Below, piece after piece: positions 1 to 12,162 of a stretch of DNA of 64,000 nucleotides. The position numbers were made by a program, and so were the translations under genes. Position 1 is the first letter of the stretch. Each line of letters opens with the position of its first letter. The stretch is taken from the NCBI GenBank assembly GCA_963757185.1, contig CAVWQI010000005.1:124001-188000 (forward strand). The letters are read 5' to 3'. Below the pieces are notes generated by a model. It was not told the DNA's origin and made no database searches. It worked only from the letters and a program-made list of their open reading frames with translations. Source of the stretch: JAQBQB01 sp963757185. Its GTDB lineage: Bacteria; Gemmatimonadota; Gemmatimonadetes; Gemmatimonadales; Gemmatimonadaceae.

Positions 1-772
1 TTGGCACCGCGATGGCTGCGCGTGCCAACGGCTCGCGGGCTCGTATCACGACGCCCGATTTGTGGAGGAAATGGGCTATCACCATCCGCGGCGACGCAAA
101 CTTCAGCGGAAAGAACTGGTGGCGCAGCCCGAACCCGCGACGTGCCATGAACCCCACGACGCCCACCTGGGACCATTGGAACTGATGATCCGGTAGTTTG
201 TGCGGCCAGAAACGACCGAGCACACGTTGCGAGATTGAGTCGGCACGCGGCGCTACAAGCAGGATCTCGGCGTTCGGCGAGCTGTTGGCGGACATCCAAC
301 CGACGAACGCCGCCGGATCGGGGATGTGCTCGAAGCTATCCTGAAATATCCAGAGGTCGATTGGCTCTGTCAGTGGTACGGGCGCTTGATCGACGAGCAC
401 GTACTCCGCCCGGTAGCCTGCCTGCTTCGCGTGGTCGATCGCCGATTGATTCGCCTCCAGACCTACCACTGACCGCGCACGCTCGGCAAGGAACGGCAAG
501 CACGATCCGCCGCCGAAGCCGACTTCGCAGACCCGTTTTCCGGTGACGTCGATGCGGCCGTCGCGCAGCCAACGTCGGAGGGTTCGAACCTTCAGAGCAC
601 CGACGCGCCGATCGTAGTGGCCGCGCTGCGCGGGATAGCTGGCATCGTACTGAACGACGTGCTCGCGCGATTCGAGGTCCCAGTACGACCCGCACGCCGG
701 ACACATCAGCCGAAACCCGAGGCGAATCGCCTCGTCGATCGAGTGCTCGCAGAGCAGCGGCGGGGCGGACAT
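1..772 (-). CDS. class I SAM-dependent methyltransferase (3' end beyond window)
   Basis: The reading frame is open from an ATG at 772 to the left edge, about 257 residues, so the C-terminus is missing. A CPAC pair at residues 24-27 suggests a small zinc-binding N-terminus. The SAM-binding glycine-rich motif VCEVGFGGG lies at about 81-89, the acidic motif II residue is in GLEAN (about 104-108), and QDSFEHIPDP (about 144-153) is typical of UbiG/Methyltransf_12-like enzymes. A GTG two codons upstream (778) is an alternative start. It lies 43 bp before the rel stop on the same strand. The substrate cannot be read from sequence. The split C-x2-C plus methyltransferase layout resembles proteins of cell-surface or sugar loci, but that is only an inference. 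Confidence 0.8.
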   Translation of the reverse strand, partial: MSAPPLLCEHSIDEAIRLGFRLMCPACGSYWDLESREHVVQYDASYPAQRGHYDRRVGALKVRTLRRWLRDGRIDVTGKRVCEVGFGGGSCLPFLAERARSVVGLEANQSAIDHAKQAGYRAEYVLVDQAPVPLTEPIDLWIFQDSFEHIPDPAAFVGWMSANSSPNAEILLVAPRADSISQRVLGRFWPHKLPDHQFQWSQVGVVGFMARRGFGLRHQFFPLKFASPRMVIAHFLHKSGVVIRAREPLARAAIAVP

Positions 773-815
773 CGTCACCAAGGACGACCGACCCGATGCG
801 CGCGTATCAGCCGAA

Positions 816-2990
816 CTAGGCGTCCGGCACCACGCGCTCTCGCCGCGCGACCTCGGTCACCCCTTTCACACGCCGCGCCGCGCGGATGATCTTCTCGAGA
901 TGCGCCAGGTTCTCCACCTCGACGAGTAGCGACCCGGTCAACCGCCCGTCGGTGCTGCGCAGATCCATGCTCTTGATGTCGGTGCCCGTCGAGCTCACGG
1001 CGGCGGCGATGTCGGCATAGAGGCCGCGACGGTCGTTCCCCTCGAGCGCGAGGCGGATGCCGAAGCGCTCGCCCTGCGCTTCCTGCCAATCGATCTCCAA
1101 CCGGCGTTCGGGTTCGTGGGCGAGGATCAGCAGGTTGGGACAGTCGGCGCGATGGATGCTCACGCCACGGCCGCGCGTCACGTAGCCGACGACGAGATCA
1201 CCGGGAACGGGCTGGCAGCACTGGGCGTAGCGCACCATGAGCCCGTCCTGCCCCTGGATCCGAACGCCCTTCGTCCCGCGCACGCGGTCGACGAAGCGGT
1301 CGAACACGCTTGGCTTCGGCGGCTCGGTTTCGTGCGCGTCGGGATAGAGATGCCTGAGGGCCAGCGTCACGTTGACGTCGCCCTGACCGATCGACGCCAG
1401 GAGATGCGTCGCGTCCGTGAGGCCCAATGCCTTCGCCGCGGCGAGCATCTGGTCGTCGTCGGGGCGCGCGAGGCGCCGCCGCTTGACCTCGCGATCGAGC
1501 ATGTCCTGCCCGAGCTTCTCGGCCGACGACTGCGCTTCGCGCTTGAGGACCTGGCGAATCTTGTGGCGCGCGCGGCCGGTGCGAACGTGCGCGAGCCAAT
1601 CGCGCGTCGGCCGAGCGGTGTTCGACGTGATGATCTCGACCGTCTCCGAGTTGCGCAATGGCCGGGAGAGCGGCGCGATGCGCCCGTTCACCTTCGCGCC
1701 GGCGCAGTGCAATCCGATCTCCGTGTGCACGGCGAACGCGAAGTCGAGCGGCGTCGCGCCTTTCGGCAGCTGAATGACGTCGCCCGTCGGCGTGAACACG
1801 AAAATCTCGTCTTGATACAGGTCGAGCTTGAGGAACTCGAGGAATTCATCGGGCGTCTTGGCGTCCATCTGCAGCTCGAGCACCTGACGGAACCACGAGA
1901 GATGCCGATCGAGCTCGTCGCTCTTCGCGTCTTCCTTGTAGCGCCAGTGCGCCGCGATGCCGTAGTCCGCGGTGCGGTGCATGTCGCGCGTGCGGATCTG
2001 CACTTCGTAGAGCTGCCTGCCCGGACCGAAGACCGTCGTGTGCAGCGACTGATATCCGTTCGACTTGGGCTGGGCGATGTAGTCCTTGATGCGCTCCTGC
2101 ACCGGCGTCCATCCGTCGTGGATGACGCCGAGCGCGTGGTAGCAATCCGGCACGGAGTTGACGAGCACGCGGATGGCGAGGAGGTCGTAGATCTCCTCGT
2201 ACGGCTTCTCGCGCTGCTTCATCTTCTTGTAAATCGACCACAGGTGCTTGGGCCGGCCCGTGACCTCGACGTCCTTGATGCCGGACTGCGTCAGGCGGGC
2301 GATGAGCGGTTCGGCCATCTGCTTGATCAGCGCTTCGCGCTCGCCGCGCTTCTGCGCGACCTTCTTCGCCAGCGCCTTGTACTCGTCGGTCTCGATGTGC
2401 TTGAACGACAGGTCCTCGAGCTCCCACCGCAGCTTCGCCATACCGAAGCGGTGGGCGAGCGGCGCGTAGAGGTCGCGCGTCTCCTGCGCGATGCGGACGC
2501 GCTTCTCCGGCGGCAGGTACTCGAGCGTCCGCATGTTGTGCAGACGGTCGGCCAGCTTGACGATGATGACGCGCGCGTCCTTGGCGATCGAGAGGAGCAG
2601 CTTGCGGTAGCTCTCGACCTGGCGCTCCTGCGTCGACCCGCCGGTCGGCAGCTTGGCGATCTTGGTGAGCCCGTCGACGATGTCGGCGATCGGGCGCCCG
2701 AACTCCTTCTGCACGTCGGCGATGGTGAACTTGGTGTCCTCGACGACGTCGTGCAGCAACCCGGCGGCGACGGTCACGGAATCGAGCTGCAGTTCGGCGA
2801 GGATCTTCGCGACCTCGACCGAGTGCGTGATGTACGGCTCGCCCGAGTTGCGGCGTTGGCCGCGGTGCGCCTCCTCGCTGTAGCGATAGGCGTGCACGAG
2901 CAGATCGCGGTCGAGCTTGTCGTGGAGCGGCGGCTCGTCTTCGCGCCAACCCGGCATCACCTCGCGGACGGTCGCGCTCGCGGCGGTCAC
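816..2990 (-). CDS. rel: bifunctional (p)ppGpp synthetase/hydrolase (RelA/SpoT family)
   Basis: A 724-residue long RSH protein that makes and degrades the stringent-response alarmone (p)ppGpp. The N-terminal hydrolase domain keeps its HD metal site (LLHDVVEDT, H80/D81) and the preceding histidines. The synthetase domain has RIKDYIAQPKSNGYQSLHTT at about 300-319; the RxKD form there is typical of bifunctional, not synthetase-only, enzymes. A TGS domain follows at about 393-455, then a conserved Cys-containing region (YAQCCQPVPGD) and a C-terminal ACT domain. The start is a GTG that overlaps the radC stop by 4 bp (GTGA), so the two genes are probably translationally coupled. All catalytic landmarks are present. 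Confidence 0.97.
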   Translation of the reverse strand: MTAASATVREVMPGWREDEPPLHDKLDRDLLVHAYRYSEEAHRGQRRNSGEPYITHSVEVAKILAELQLDSVTVAAGLLHDVVEDTKFTIADVQKEFGRPIADIVDGLTKIAKLPTGGSTQERQVESYRKLLLSIAKDARVIIVKLADRLHNMRTLEYLPPEKRVRIAQETRDLYAPLAHRFGMAKLRWELEDLSFKHIETDEYKALAKKVAQKRGEREALIKQMAEPLIARLTQSGIKDVEVTGRPKHLWSIYKKMKQREKPYEEIYDLLAIRVLVNSVPDCYHALGVIHDGWTPVQERIKDYIAQPKSNGYQSLHTTVFGPGRQLYEVQIRTRDMHRTADYGIAAHWRYKEDAKSDELDRHLSWFRQVLELQMDAKTPDEFLEFLKLDLYQDEIFVFTPTGDVIQLPKGATPLDFAFAVHTEIGLHCAGAKVNGRIAPLSRPLRNSETVEIITSNTARPTRDWLAHVRTGRARHKIRQVLKREAQSSAEKLGQDMLDREVKRRRLARPDDDQMLAAAKALGLTDATHLLASIGQGDVNVTLALRHLYPDAHETEPPKPSVFDRFVDRVRGTKGVRIQGQDGLMVRYAQCCQPVPGDLVVGYVTRGRGVSIHRADCPNLLILAHEPERRLEIDWQEAQGERFGIRLALEGNDRRGLYADIAAAVSSTGTDIKSMDLRSTDGRLTGSLLVEVENLAHLEKIIRAARRVKGVTEVARRERVVPDA

Positions 2991-3691
2991 AGGAGACCTG
3001 CCTCGGCGAAGCTTGTGTAGCGGCCGCGCCCGATGATCACGTGGTCGTGCACCGGAATGTCGAGCAGTCGGCCGGCGGCGACGAGCTGCTCGGTGATCGA
3101 GCGGTCGTCGGCGGACGGCACCGGGTCGCCGCTCGGATGGTTGTGGACGAGAATCACGGCCGCGGCGCGCTCGGCGATCGCCTCGCGAAACACTTCGCGC
3201 GGGTGCACGAGCGACGACGACAGCAGCCCGCGCGTGATGGTGATGTCACGCTCGAGGCGATGCTGCGCGTCCAACACGGCGACGTGAAACTCCTCCACGG
3301 GCAAATCCTCCATGCGCGGCGCGAAGTACTCCACGACGTCGCGCGGTGAGCGGACCGGCGCTCCGTCCTGCCGTCCTTCGAGAGCCATGCGCCGCCCGAG
3401 CTCCAACGACGCGTGAATCGTCACCGCACGAGCCATTCCCACCCCTGGAATCGTCGTGAGCGCGGCCACCGGTTGACGAGCAATTCGGCGCAGCGCACCT
3501 CCGGCGTCGGCAAGGACGGCGTGTCCCAACTGCACCGCCGTCCGGCCTAAGCCACCCGACCCCATCAGAATCGCGAGCAACTCGGCACTGCTGAGCGCCT
3601 GCGCTCCGAGATCGACGAGCCGCTCTCGAGGCCGCTCCGATCGGGGCAACTCTCGAATACTTAACCCTTTCGGCACGTCCTGACCAGACAT
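2987..3691 (-). CDS. radC: RadC family JAMM-domain protein
   Basis: A 234-residue protein of the RadC/YeeS family. An N-terminal UPF0758/HhH-like segment (TTIPGVGMARA) precedes the JAMM metalloprotease-like domain. That domain carries the full H-x-H-x7-S-x2-D signature in ILVHNHPSGDPVPSADD. Despite the name, the cellular role is unsettled and direct DNA-repair evidence is weak. The frame stays open upstream, but the ATG at 3691 fits the family N-terminus (SIRELPRSERPRERL) and has GGAG eight bases upstream. It is the first gene before rel. Confidence 0.93.
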   Translation of the reverse strand: MSGQDVPKGLSIRELPRSERPRERLVDLGAQALSSAELLAILMGSGGLGRTAVQLGHAVLADAGGALRRIARQPVAALTTIPGVGMARAVTIHASLELGRRMALEGRQDGAPVRSPRDVVEYFAPRMEDLPVEEFHVAVLDAQHRLERDITITRGLLSSSLVHPREVFREAIAERAAAVILVHNHPSGDPVPSADDRSITEQLVAAGRLLDIPVHDHVIIGRGRYTSFAEAGLL

Positions 3692-3873
3692 TTGCGTCGC
3701 TCCGGCGTGTTTCACGACTTCACAATGGCGCCTCCGGAGTGGGCGAACGTGACCGAAGCTGCATCCCCGCAATCGTTTTGATTCGCCTCGCCGAGGCGTT
3801 GCCGGGGGGCCCCGGAGGTCGTCACCCCCAGTGCCCCCATCTCCTCCCGGCGCCCCCCTCGTCGAATCTGTCC

Positions 3874-4995
3874 GTGGGCCGTCGAACCGCCGGGTTGCGG
3901 CCATGCGGGCGTTCGCGTCTGATCGCGTCCGGCGTCGCGGCCGCACTAGTCGCTGTAGAGCTCGGCCTGCGGGTCTTCGCGTCGGCGGAGGGACCGCCGA
4001 GCCCGAACATACGGAGGGACTCGCTGGTCGCCGGCGATACGTTGGTGCGACGGGAGCTGCGGGAGGGAGTGTCCGTCGCGCACTTTTCGACCGCCGGCGC
4101 TCGACTGACCGGCAACGCGCAGATTCCGACCGCACCCACCATCGTTCTTCTCGGCGACTCGTACGTCGCCGCCGAAGCCGTCGCGGACGAGCATACGATG
4201 GGCTCGTACCTGGAGCGCGATGCGCGCGCAGCGGGCGTGCCGCTAAACGTGCGACAGTACGGGTGGGTCGGCGCGTCGCCGTCGACATACTTGCTCGTCG
4301 CGAACGAAGTCATTCGCCGCTGGAGTCCCGCGGATGTCGTGATCGCTCTCAGCGACAACGATCTCGACGAAAACGCGCTCTACGAAGCACGACCGGAGCT
4401 CCGGGTCACCGCCAGCGGCGAGCTCCACATCGTCCCCCCGCTTCCAGCGCCGGTCGCCGATTCAGGCCACGCATCCTCCCCGCGATCCGTTTTGCGCGCT
4501 CTCCTGGCCGAGCGAACGTGGAAACTCGAATGGAAGCGTGGACGCGCGGCGAGCGCCAAGACCAGGCCATCGGCGCCGCCGACGCCGCCATCGACGACGG
4601 CCGCGAGCAGCTCGGCGACCGTAGTCGCGGACGTGGTTCCCGACTCGACTCAGCTCGCGATGCTGCCGGGCGCGGTCGTGCATGCGTTGTCCGCGGCATT
4701 CGGTCCGCGAGTCGCTCTCGTCTACCTCGCCGAAATCGGAGTCGAGGGCCGCGACACCACGTCGACGATCGAGCGGAAGCTCCTCGAAGCATGCCAGTCG
4801 TGGCGTGTGCGATGCGCGACGACTCGCCAGCCCATGCTCGCGGCTCGCCGCGCCGGGGTCATCGTTCACGGGTTCTCCAACACCAGACCGGGCGACGGTC
4901 ATTTGAACGCCGCCGGGCACGCGCTCGCCGCTTCCGAGATTTGGAAACTGCTGCGCCGCCGGCCGGTCCAGACATTCGCCGGAGAGGTTCGGTAG
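3874..4995 (+). CDS. SGNH/GDSL hydrolase-like protein, membrane-anchored
   Basis: A probable single-pass membrane protein with an extracytoplasmic SGNH-hydrolase fold. After a basic stretch, one hydrophobic helix (LIASGVAAALVAVELGLRVF) is followed by the block I motif VLLGDSY (nucleophile Ser, about residue 96) and a C-terminal DGHLNAAGH block supplying the Asp/His pair. A low-complexity Ala/Pro/Thr stretch lies in the middle. It ends 3 bp before an MBOAT acyltransferase, the classic partner arrangement for O-acylation of surface polysaccharides. The start is uncertain: GTG at 3874 places the helix near the N-terminus, but an in-frame GTG at 3739 and a TTG at 3895 are also possible. Divergent from radC. 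Confidence 0.75.
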   Translation: MGRRTAGLRPCGRSRLIASGVAAALVAVELGLRVFASAEGPPSPNIRRDSLVAGDTLVRRELREGVSVAHFSTAGARLTGNAQIPTAPTIVLLGDSYVAAEAVADEHTMGSYLERDARAAGVPLNVRQYGWVGASPSTYLLVANEVIRRWSPADVVIALSDNDLDENALYEARPELRVTASGELHIVPPLPAPVADSGHASSPRSVLRALLAERTWKLEWKRGRAASAKTRPSAPPTPPSTTAASSSATVVADVVPDSTQLAMLPGAVVHALSAAFGPRVALVYLAEIGVEGRDTTSTIERKLLEACQSWRVRCATTRQPMLAARRAGVIVHGFSNTRPGDGHLNAAGHALAASEIWKLLRRRPVQTFAGEVR

Positions 4996-4998
4996 CGA

Positions 4999-6444
4999 AT
5001 GTCGTTCGTCTCGTACCAGTTCGTCGTCTTTTTCGCGGCCGTCTTGGTCGGCCTCGCGATCATGCCGAGTCAAGCGACCCGGCTCGCGCTGCTGCTCGTG
5101 GCGAATGTGGTGTTCTACGGCGCGGGCATGCCACGCTTCCTGCTGGTGCTCGCCATCCCCAGCCTCGTGGACTATGCGTGCGCCGTCCGCATGGAAGACG
5201 CGGCGGAATCGTCGGAGCGACGCCAGTGGCTCGTCCTCAGCCTCGTCGTGAACGTCGGCGTGCTGGTCTACTTCAAGTATGCCAACTTTTTCATCGACAC
5301 CGTCGCCAGTGTGCTCCACGTGCGCACGGCGCCGCTCGACATCGTGCTCCCCGTGGGGATTTCGTTCTTCACGTTCAAGACGATGAGCTACACGATCGAC
5401 GTGTATCGCGGCCGGTTGGTCGCGTGTCGGAGCTGGTGGCGCTACGCGATGTTCGTTTCGTTTTTCCCGGAGCTCGTCGCCGGACCGATCGTCCGCGCAT
5501 CGGTGTTCTTGCCGCAGATGGAGCGTCCGATTCGCCTCGACTGGCATCGGACGATGTCGGGCTTGCGGATCGTGCTGATGGGCGTGACGAAAAAGATGCT
5601 CGTCGCGGACCGGCTGTCGATGTACGTGGATTTCGTGTTCGCGAAGCCCGCGCTGTACTCGCCGTCGGCCGTCTTCGCGGCGGTCCTCGGCTACGCGATC
5701 CAGATCTACTGCGATTTCTCAGGCTACTCGGACATGGCCGTCGGTCTCGCGCGGATCGTCGGTTTCGACCTGCCGATCAATTTCGCGATGCCGTACTTGT
5801 CACGTTCGATCACGGAGTTCTGGCGCCGCTGGCACATCACGCTGTCCGAGTGGCTGCGGGATTATCTGTACATCCCGCTCGGCGGGAATCGACGGGGACG
5901 CGCGCGGACGTACGTGAATCTGATGCTCACGATGCTGCTCGGCGGCCTTTGGCACGGCGCCAACTGGACGTTCGTAGTTTGGGGCCTGCTCCACGGCGTA
6001 GCACTCGCGGCCCACAAGTTCTGGCTCGAGATTCGGCCGAAGGGAGAGGCGGCCGGCAAGCGAAGCGACGGCCCGATCGCGCGCGTCATCGGGTGGACGG
6101 TGACGACCGCGTTCGTCACCGTGTGCTGGGTCTTCTTCCGCGCGCCCAACTTCGCGATCGCGTGGACGATCCTGCGAAAGCTCGGCGGCTTTGCACCCGG
6201 CGGAATCGAGTGGACGTATCTGCCGGTGTATCTCTTTCTCGCTCTGCTCGCGGCCGCGCACGCGGCCGGCGCGCTCTACGGTGCGTGGAAAAAAGATTCG
6301 CGCCACAGCCACACGGTGGTACCGTCGTACGCGACGGCCCGACTACCGCTGTTCGCGAGCGCGTTCCTCACGACGGCGTGGCTCCTGGTGCTCTACCTCT
6401 TCATCCCGCTGCACCGGAGCCCGTTCATCTACTTTCAATTCTGA
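4999..6444 (+). CDS. MBOAT family O-acyltransferase (AlgI-like)
   Basis: A 481-residue polytopic membrane protein of the MBOAT family, the type that passes acyl (usually acetyl) groups across the inner membrane to polysaccharides or other surface polymers. Family landmarks are YFKYANFF (91-98), PVGISFFTFKTMSYTIDVYRG, FPELVAGPI, CDFSGYSDMAVGLA (238-251), EFWRRWHITLSEWLRDYLYIPLGG and the catalytic-histidine block GGLWHGANWTFVVWGLLHG (H319). It follows the SGNH gene by 3 bp and is almost certainly co-transcribed with it. The acceptor polymer is unknown. The gene ends only 18 bp from the convergent secA. Confidence 0.93.
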   Translation: MSFVSYQFVVFFAAVLVGLAIMPSQATRLALLLVANVVFYGAGMPRFLLVLAIPSLVDYACAVRMEDAAESSERRQWLVLSLVVNVGVLVYFKYANFFIDTVASVLHVRTAPLDIVLPVGISFFTFKTMSYTIDVYRGRLVACRSWWRYAMFVSFFPELVAGPIVRASVFLPQMERPIRLDWHRTMSGLRIVLMGVTKKMLVADRLSMYVDFVFAKPALYSPSAVFAAVLGYAIQIYCDFSGYSDMAVGLARIVGFDLPINFAMPYLSRSITEFWRRWHITLSEWLRDYLYIPLGGNRRGRARTYVNLMLTMLLGGLWHGANWTFVVWGLLHGVALAAHKFWLEIRPKGEAAGKRSDGPIARVIGWTVTTAFVTVCWVFFRAPNFAIAWTILRKLGGFAPGGIEWTYLPVYLFLALLAAAHAAGALYGAWKKDSRHSHTVVPSYATARLPLFASAFLTTAWLLVLYLFIPLHRSPFIYFQF

Positions 6445-6462
6445 AACGCGCCGCCGGCGTGC

Positions 6463-9753
<3,291 letters not shown>

Positions 9754-9761
9754 GCGGTCCT

Positions 9762-10334
9762 CTATTGGTACAGACGCTCGGCCGCGATGAACGCGGCGAC
9801 GGCGTCCGGCACGAACCCTCGAATCGACTTGCCTTCCCGCACGCGCCGGCGCACCTCAGTGGACGAGATGTCGATCCGCCGCGTTTCAAGCGACTTCGGC
9901 GCGCCCGGAATCGCCGCCAGATTGGCCGCGTCGCCCGCCCGAACCATCACGACGATCGTGGCGAGCGCCGTGACACGCTCCGGCGCGCGCCATTTGGCGA
10001 ACGAGTGCGTGACGTCGGCGCCGACGAGCCAGAAAAGCTCCGCTCCGGGCCACCTTCCGCCCAGGGCCGCCAGCGTGTCAACCGTGTAAGATAACCCGCC
10101 ACGGTCGATCTCAATTGAATCGACCTCGAAGCGCGGATCACCCTCGACGAGCAGGCGCGTCATCGCCAATCGCTGCGCCGCGGTGGCCTCGGTGAGTCCG
10201 GCTTTGAGAGGCTGCGAGGCAGCGGGAATGAACACGAGTCGATCGAGAGATAGAGCGTCGAAGACATCGCCGGCCGCCAGGAGGTGGCCGTTGTGCGGGG
10301 GATCGAAGCTCCCCCCGAGGAGCCCGATCCGCAC
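9762..10334 (-). CDS. nadD: nicotinate-nucleotide adenylyltransferase
   Basis: A 190-residue enzyme that joins nicotinate mononucleotide and ATP to give deamido-NAD. The nucleotidyltransferase signature GGSFDPPHNGH is at residues 7-17 and the ISSTEVRRRVREGKSI motif (second ATP-binding site) lies near the C-terminus. The length is usual for NadD. The start is a GTG at 10334, only 3 bp from the bamD stop, so the order is bamD, nadD, secA in one transcript. Confidence 0.96.
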   Translation of the reverse strand: MRIGLLGGSFDPPHNGHLLAAGDVFDALSLDRLVFIPAASQPLKAGLTEATAAQRLAMTRLLVEGDPRFEVDSIEIDRGGLSYTVDTLAALGGRWPGAELFWLVGADVTHSFAKWRAPERVTALATIVVMVRAGDAANLAAIPGAPKSLETRRIDISSTEVRRRVREGKSIRGFVPDAVAAFIAAERLYQ

Positions 10335-10337
10335 GGG

Positions 10338-11165
10338 TCAGCGCCCAGTTGGCGACGGGGACGGCGGGGGGGGCTTCACGGCCGCCGTCTGCCCCGAGTC
10401 CGCCCTCGCCGTCGGCGCGTCTGGAATTCCTTTGCAGGTCTCCAGGGCGAGCGGGTCTTTCGGGTAGCGCTGCCGTACTTGTGTGCACATGTCACTGGCG
10501 TCGTCCTTGTATTTCACGTTCTTGTATACGTCCACCAAGCGAAGCGCCGCGTCGTACGCCTTCGGCGTGTTCGCGTACTTGCTGAGGATATCCTTGAGAT
10601 AGATGATGGCCGAGTACGGATCCTTGCGCCGGATGTAATACATCCCGGCGTCGTAATCCTTGATCGCGAACCAATTCTCCAGCTCGGCGATCTCCTTCTG
10701 CGCCACGGGCACCAGGGGCGACGTCGGATAGAGACCGATGAGCGTGTTGTACGACGCGAGCGATGTCTCGCCGTACGTCGGGTCGAGCTGAGGCTTTCGC
10801 CACATTCGGCGATACGAGCGCGCGGTCTCGAGCGCGGCGTCGTCGGCCAGCGAATCTTCAGGAAACGTCTGCACGAGGCGGTCGTAGCTCTGGGCCGCCA
10901 GCAGGTGCTCGTCCATGTGGTCGTGAGCCGACGCCAGATACCAATACGACCGCGGCAGCAGCGTGTCGCGAGGCGGAAGATCGGTGGTCAGCTTTTCGAA
11001 CCCGGTGACCGCGTCGTCCCAATGGTGGCGGTCGTAGGCACGCAACGAGGCGGTGTAAAGCGCCTCGTTCGTCGTGAAGTTCTTGAGCTGAAATTCCGGC
11101 CGGCACGCCGCGACGCCAACCAACACGACCAAGGCCGCGACGAGTCTGCGAGGGAATCGGTGCAT
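10338..11165 (-). CDS. bamD: outer membrane assembly lipoprotein BamD
   Basis: A 275-residue lipoprotein with a signal peptide and lipobox ending at Cys21 (GVAAC), followed by TPR-like helical repeats (YWYLASAHDHMDEHLLAAQSYD, SYNTLIGLYPTSPLVPVAQ, KDPYSAIIYLKDILSKY). This matches BamD/YfiO, the TPR lipoprotein of the beta-barrel assembly complex. The tail is Pro/Ser-rich. Its presence supports a diderm cell. It heads the bamD-nadD-secA group. The roughly 105-bp gap upstream holds a small inverted repeat (11196-11211, stem GGTTCG) but no convincing promoter. Confidence 0.88.
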   Translation of the reverse strand: MHRFPRRLVAALVVLVGVAACRPEFQLKNFTTNEALYTASLRAYDRHHWDDAVTGFEKLTTDLPPRDTLLPRSYWYLASAHDHMDEHLLAAQSYDRLVQTFPEDSLADDAALETARSYRRMWRKPQLDPTYGETSLASYNTLIGLYPTSPLVPVAQKEIAELENWFAIKDYDAGMYYIRRKDPYSAIIYLKDILSKYANTPKAYDAALRLVDVYKNVKYKDDASDMCTQVRQRYPKDPLALETCKGIPDAPTARADSGQTAAVKPPPPSPSPTGR

Positions 11166-11270
11166 ATCCGGCTGGTACCCCGGGAGTGTGGCATCGGTTC
11201 GGACGCGAACCTCTAAAGCTAACCGGCAAGCCCCGTGCGGGTGGCCTCGCGGTCTTCCCGAATCCGGCGG

Positions 11271-12137
11271 CTACCCGCCGTTCTTGAACTCCCTGATCCA
11301 GTCCATGACGTCCACCGTGGCCTCCCAGCCAAGCTCGTCGCGGGCCCGGGTCGGATCGTTGGCTACGTCATGCCGCCCGGAGTATCCGTCGACCATCGTG
11401 ATCGGTCCTCCGAAGGCTTTGGCGATGTCCAGGACGCTGTACGATTTGGCGGCCCGGAGCGCGTAACCGTCGCCATGTCCCCGTTCCCCAACCAAGACGA
11501 TGCCTCGTGCAAGGTCGCGGACAAAGGTGAACGTACGTCGTTGGGTGCCCGGCGAAACGACCTCGAGCGGCTTGCCCTCTCGATGAAGCTCCTGAAATCG
11601 GGCGATGAGCGTCGCGTACGGGCCGGCGCCGACCTCGCGTGGGCCGAACGCGTTGTAGAAATAGCAGATCGCGTAGTCGAGGTCGAACCATCGCCCGTAG
11701 TCGTTGATGAGGTCGACGTTCGTCGCTTTGGTGAACGAGTACGGGTTCTGATGCCGCCCGTCGCCCTCGATGGCGAACTTGGTGCTCGACGCCGAGTACA
11801 CGAGCTTGCCGACGCCGCGCTGCCGGCAGAACTCCGCGACCGCGAACGTCCCGACGATGTTGTAGTCGTAGACCGTCGCCACGTCGTCGAAGCTCGTCGC
11901 GATGCGCGCGTACTCGCCGAGGTGGTAGACGACGTCCGGCGTCTCGGGCACGAGCCGGGCGATCTCCTTCGTGTGCCCATCGCGATACTCCGCCCCGGCA
12001 ACGTGGTTCTCCCGCGTCCCGGTCGAGTAGTTGTCGAGCGAGATGACGCGATTGCCGGCATCCGCGGCGAGCAGTTCGACGACATGCGAGCCGACGTGAC
12101 CCGCGCCGCCCGTGACGAGGATCGTCCGCGCGGTCAT
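11271..12137 (-). CDS. NAD-dependent epimerase/dehydratase (extended SDR)
   Basis: A 288-residue extended short-chain dehydrogenase, similar to UDP-glucose 4-epimerases. It has the NAD-binding GGAGHVG motif at residues 10-16 and the catalytic Tyr-x3-Lys in NPYSFTKATN. It is shorter than GalE (about 330-340). It is the last gene of the sugar-nucleotide locus, 25 bp after ugd. It probably epimerises or dehydrates a UDP-sugar (UDP-glucuronate or UDP-glucose are candidates from its neighbour), but the exact substrate is not readable. Confidence 0.85.
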   Translation of the reverse strand: MTARTILVTGGAGHVGSHVVELLAADAGNRVISLDNYSTGTRENHVAGAEYRDGHTKEIARLVPETPDVVYHLGEYARIATSFDDVATVYDYNIVGTFAVAEFCRQRGVGKLVYSASSTKFAIEGDGRHQNPYSFTKATNVDLINDYGRWFDLDYAICYFYNAFGPREVGAGPYATLIARFQELHREGKPLEVVSPGTQRRTFTFVRDLARGIVLVGERGHGDGYALRAAKSYSVLDIAKAFGGPITMVDGYSGRHDVANDPTRARDELGWEATVDVMDWIREFKNGG

Positions 12138-12162
12138 GGCATTCGCGCGGCGCCGAGGCGAG

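Noticed and set aside
1116..3020. Very long open frame on the + strand opposite rel
   Set aside because: GC-rich antisense shadow. Composition is Arg/Val/Leu biased, no family motif appears, and the minus strand encodes a complete RelA/SpoT protein.
11196..11211. Inverted repeat GGTTCG/CGAACC upstream of bamD as an operator or terminator
   Set aside because: A 6-bp stem without a T run or matching promoter. It is too weak to assert.
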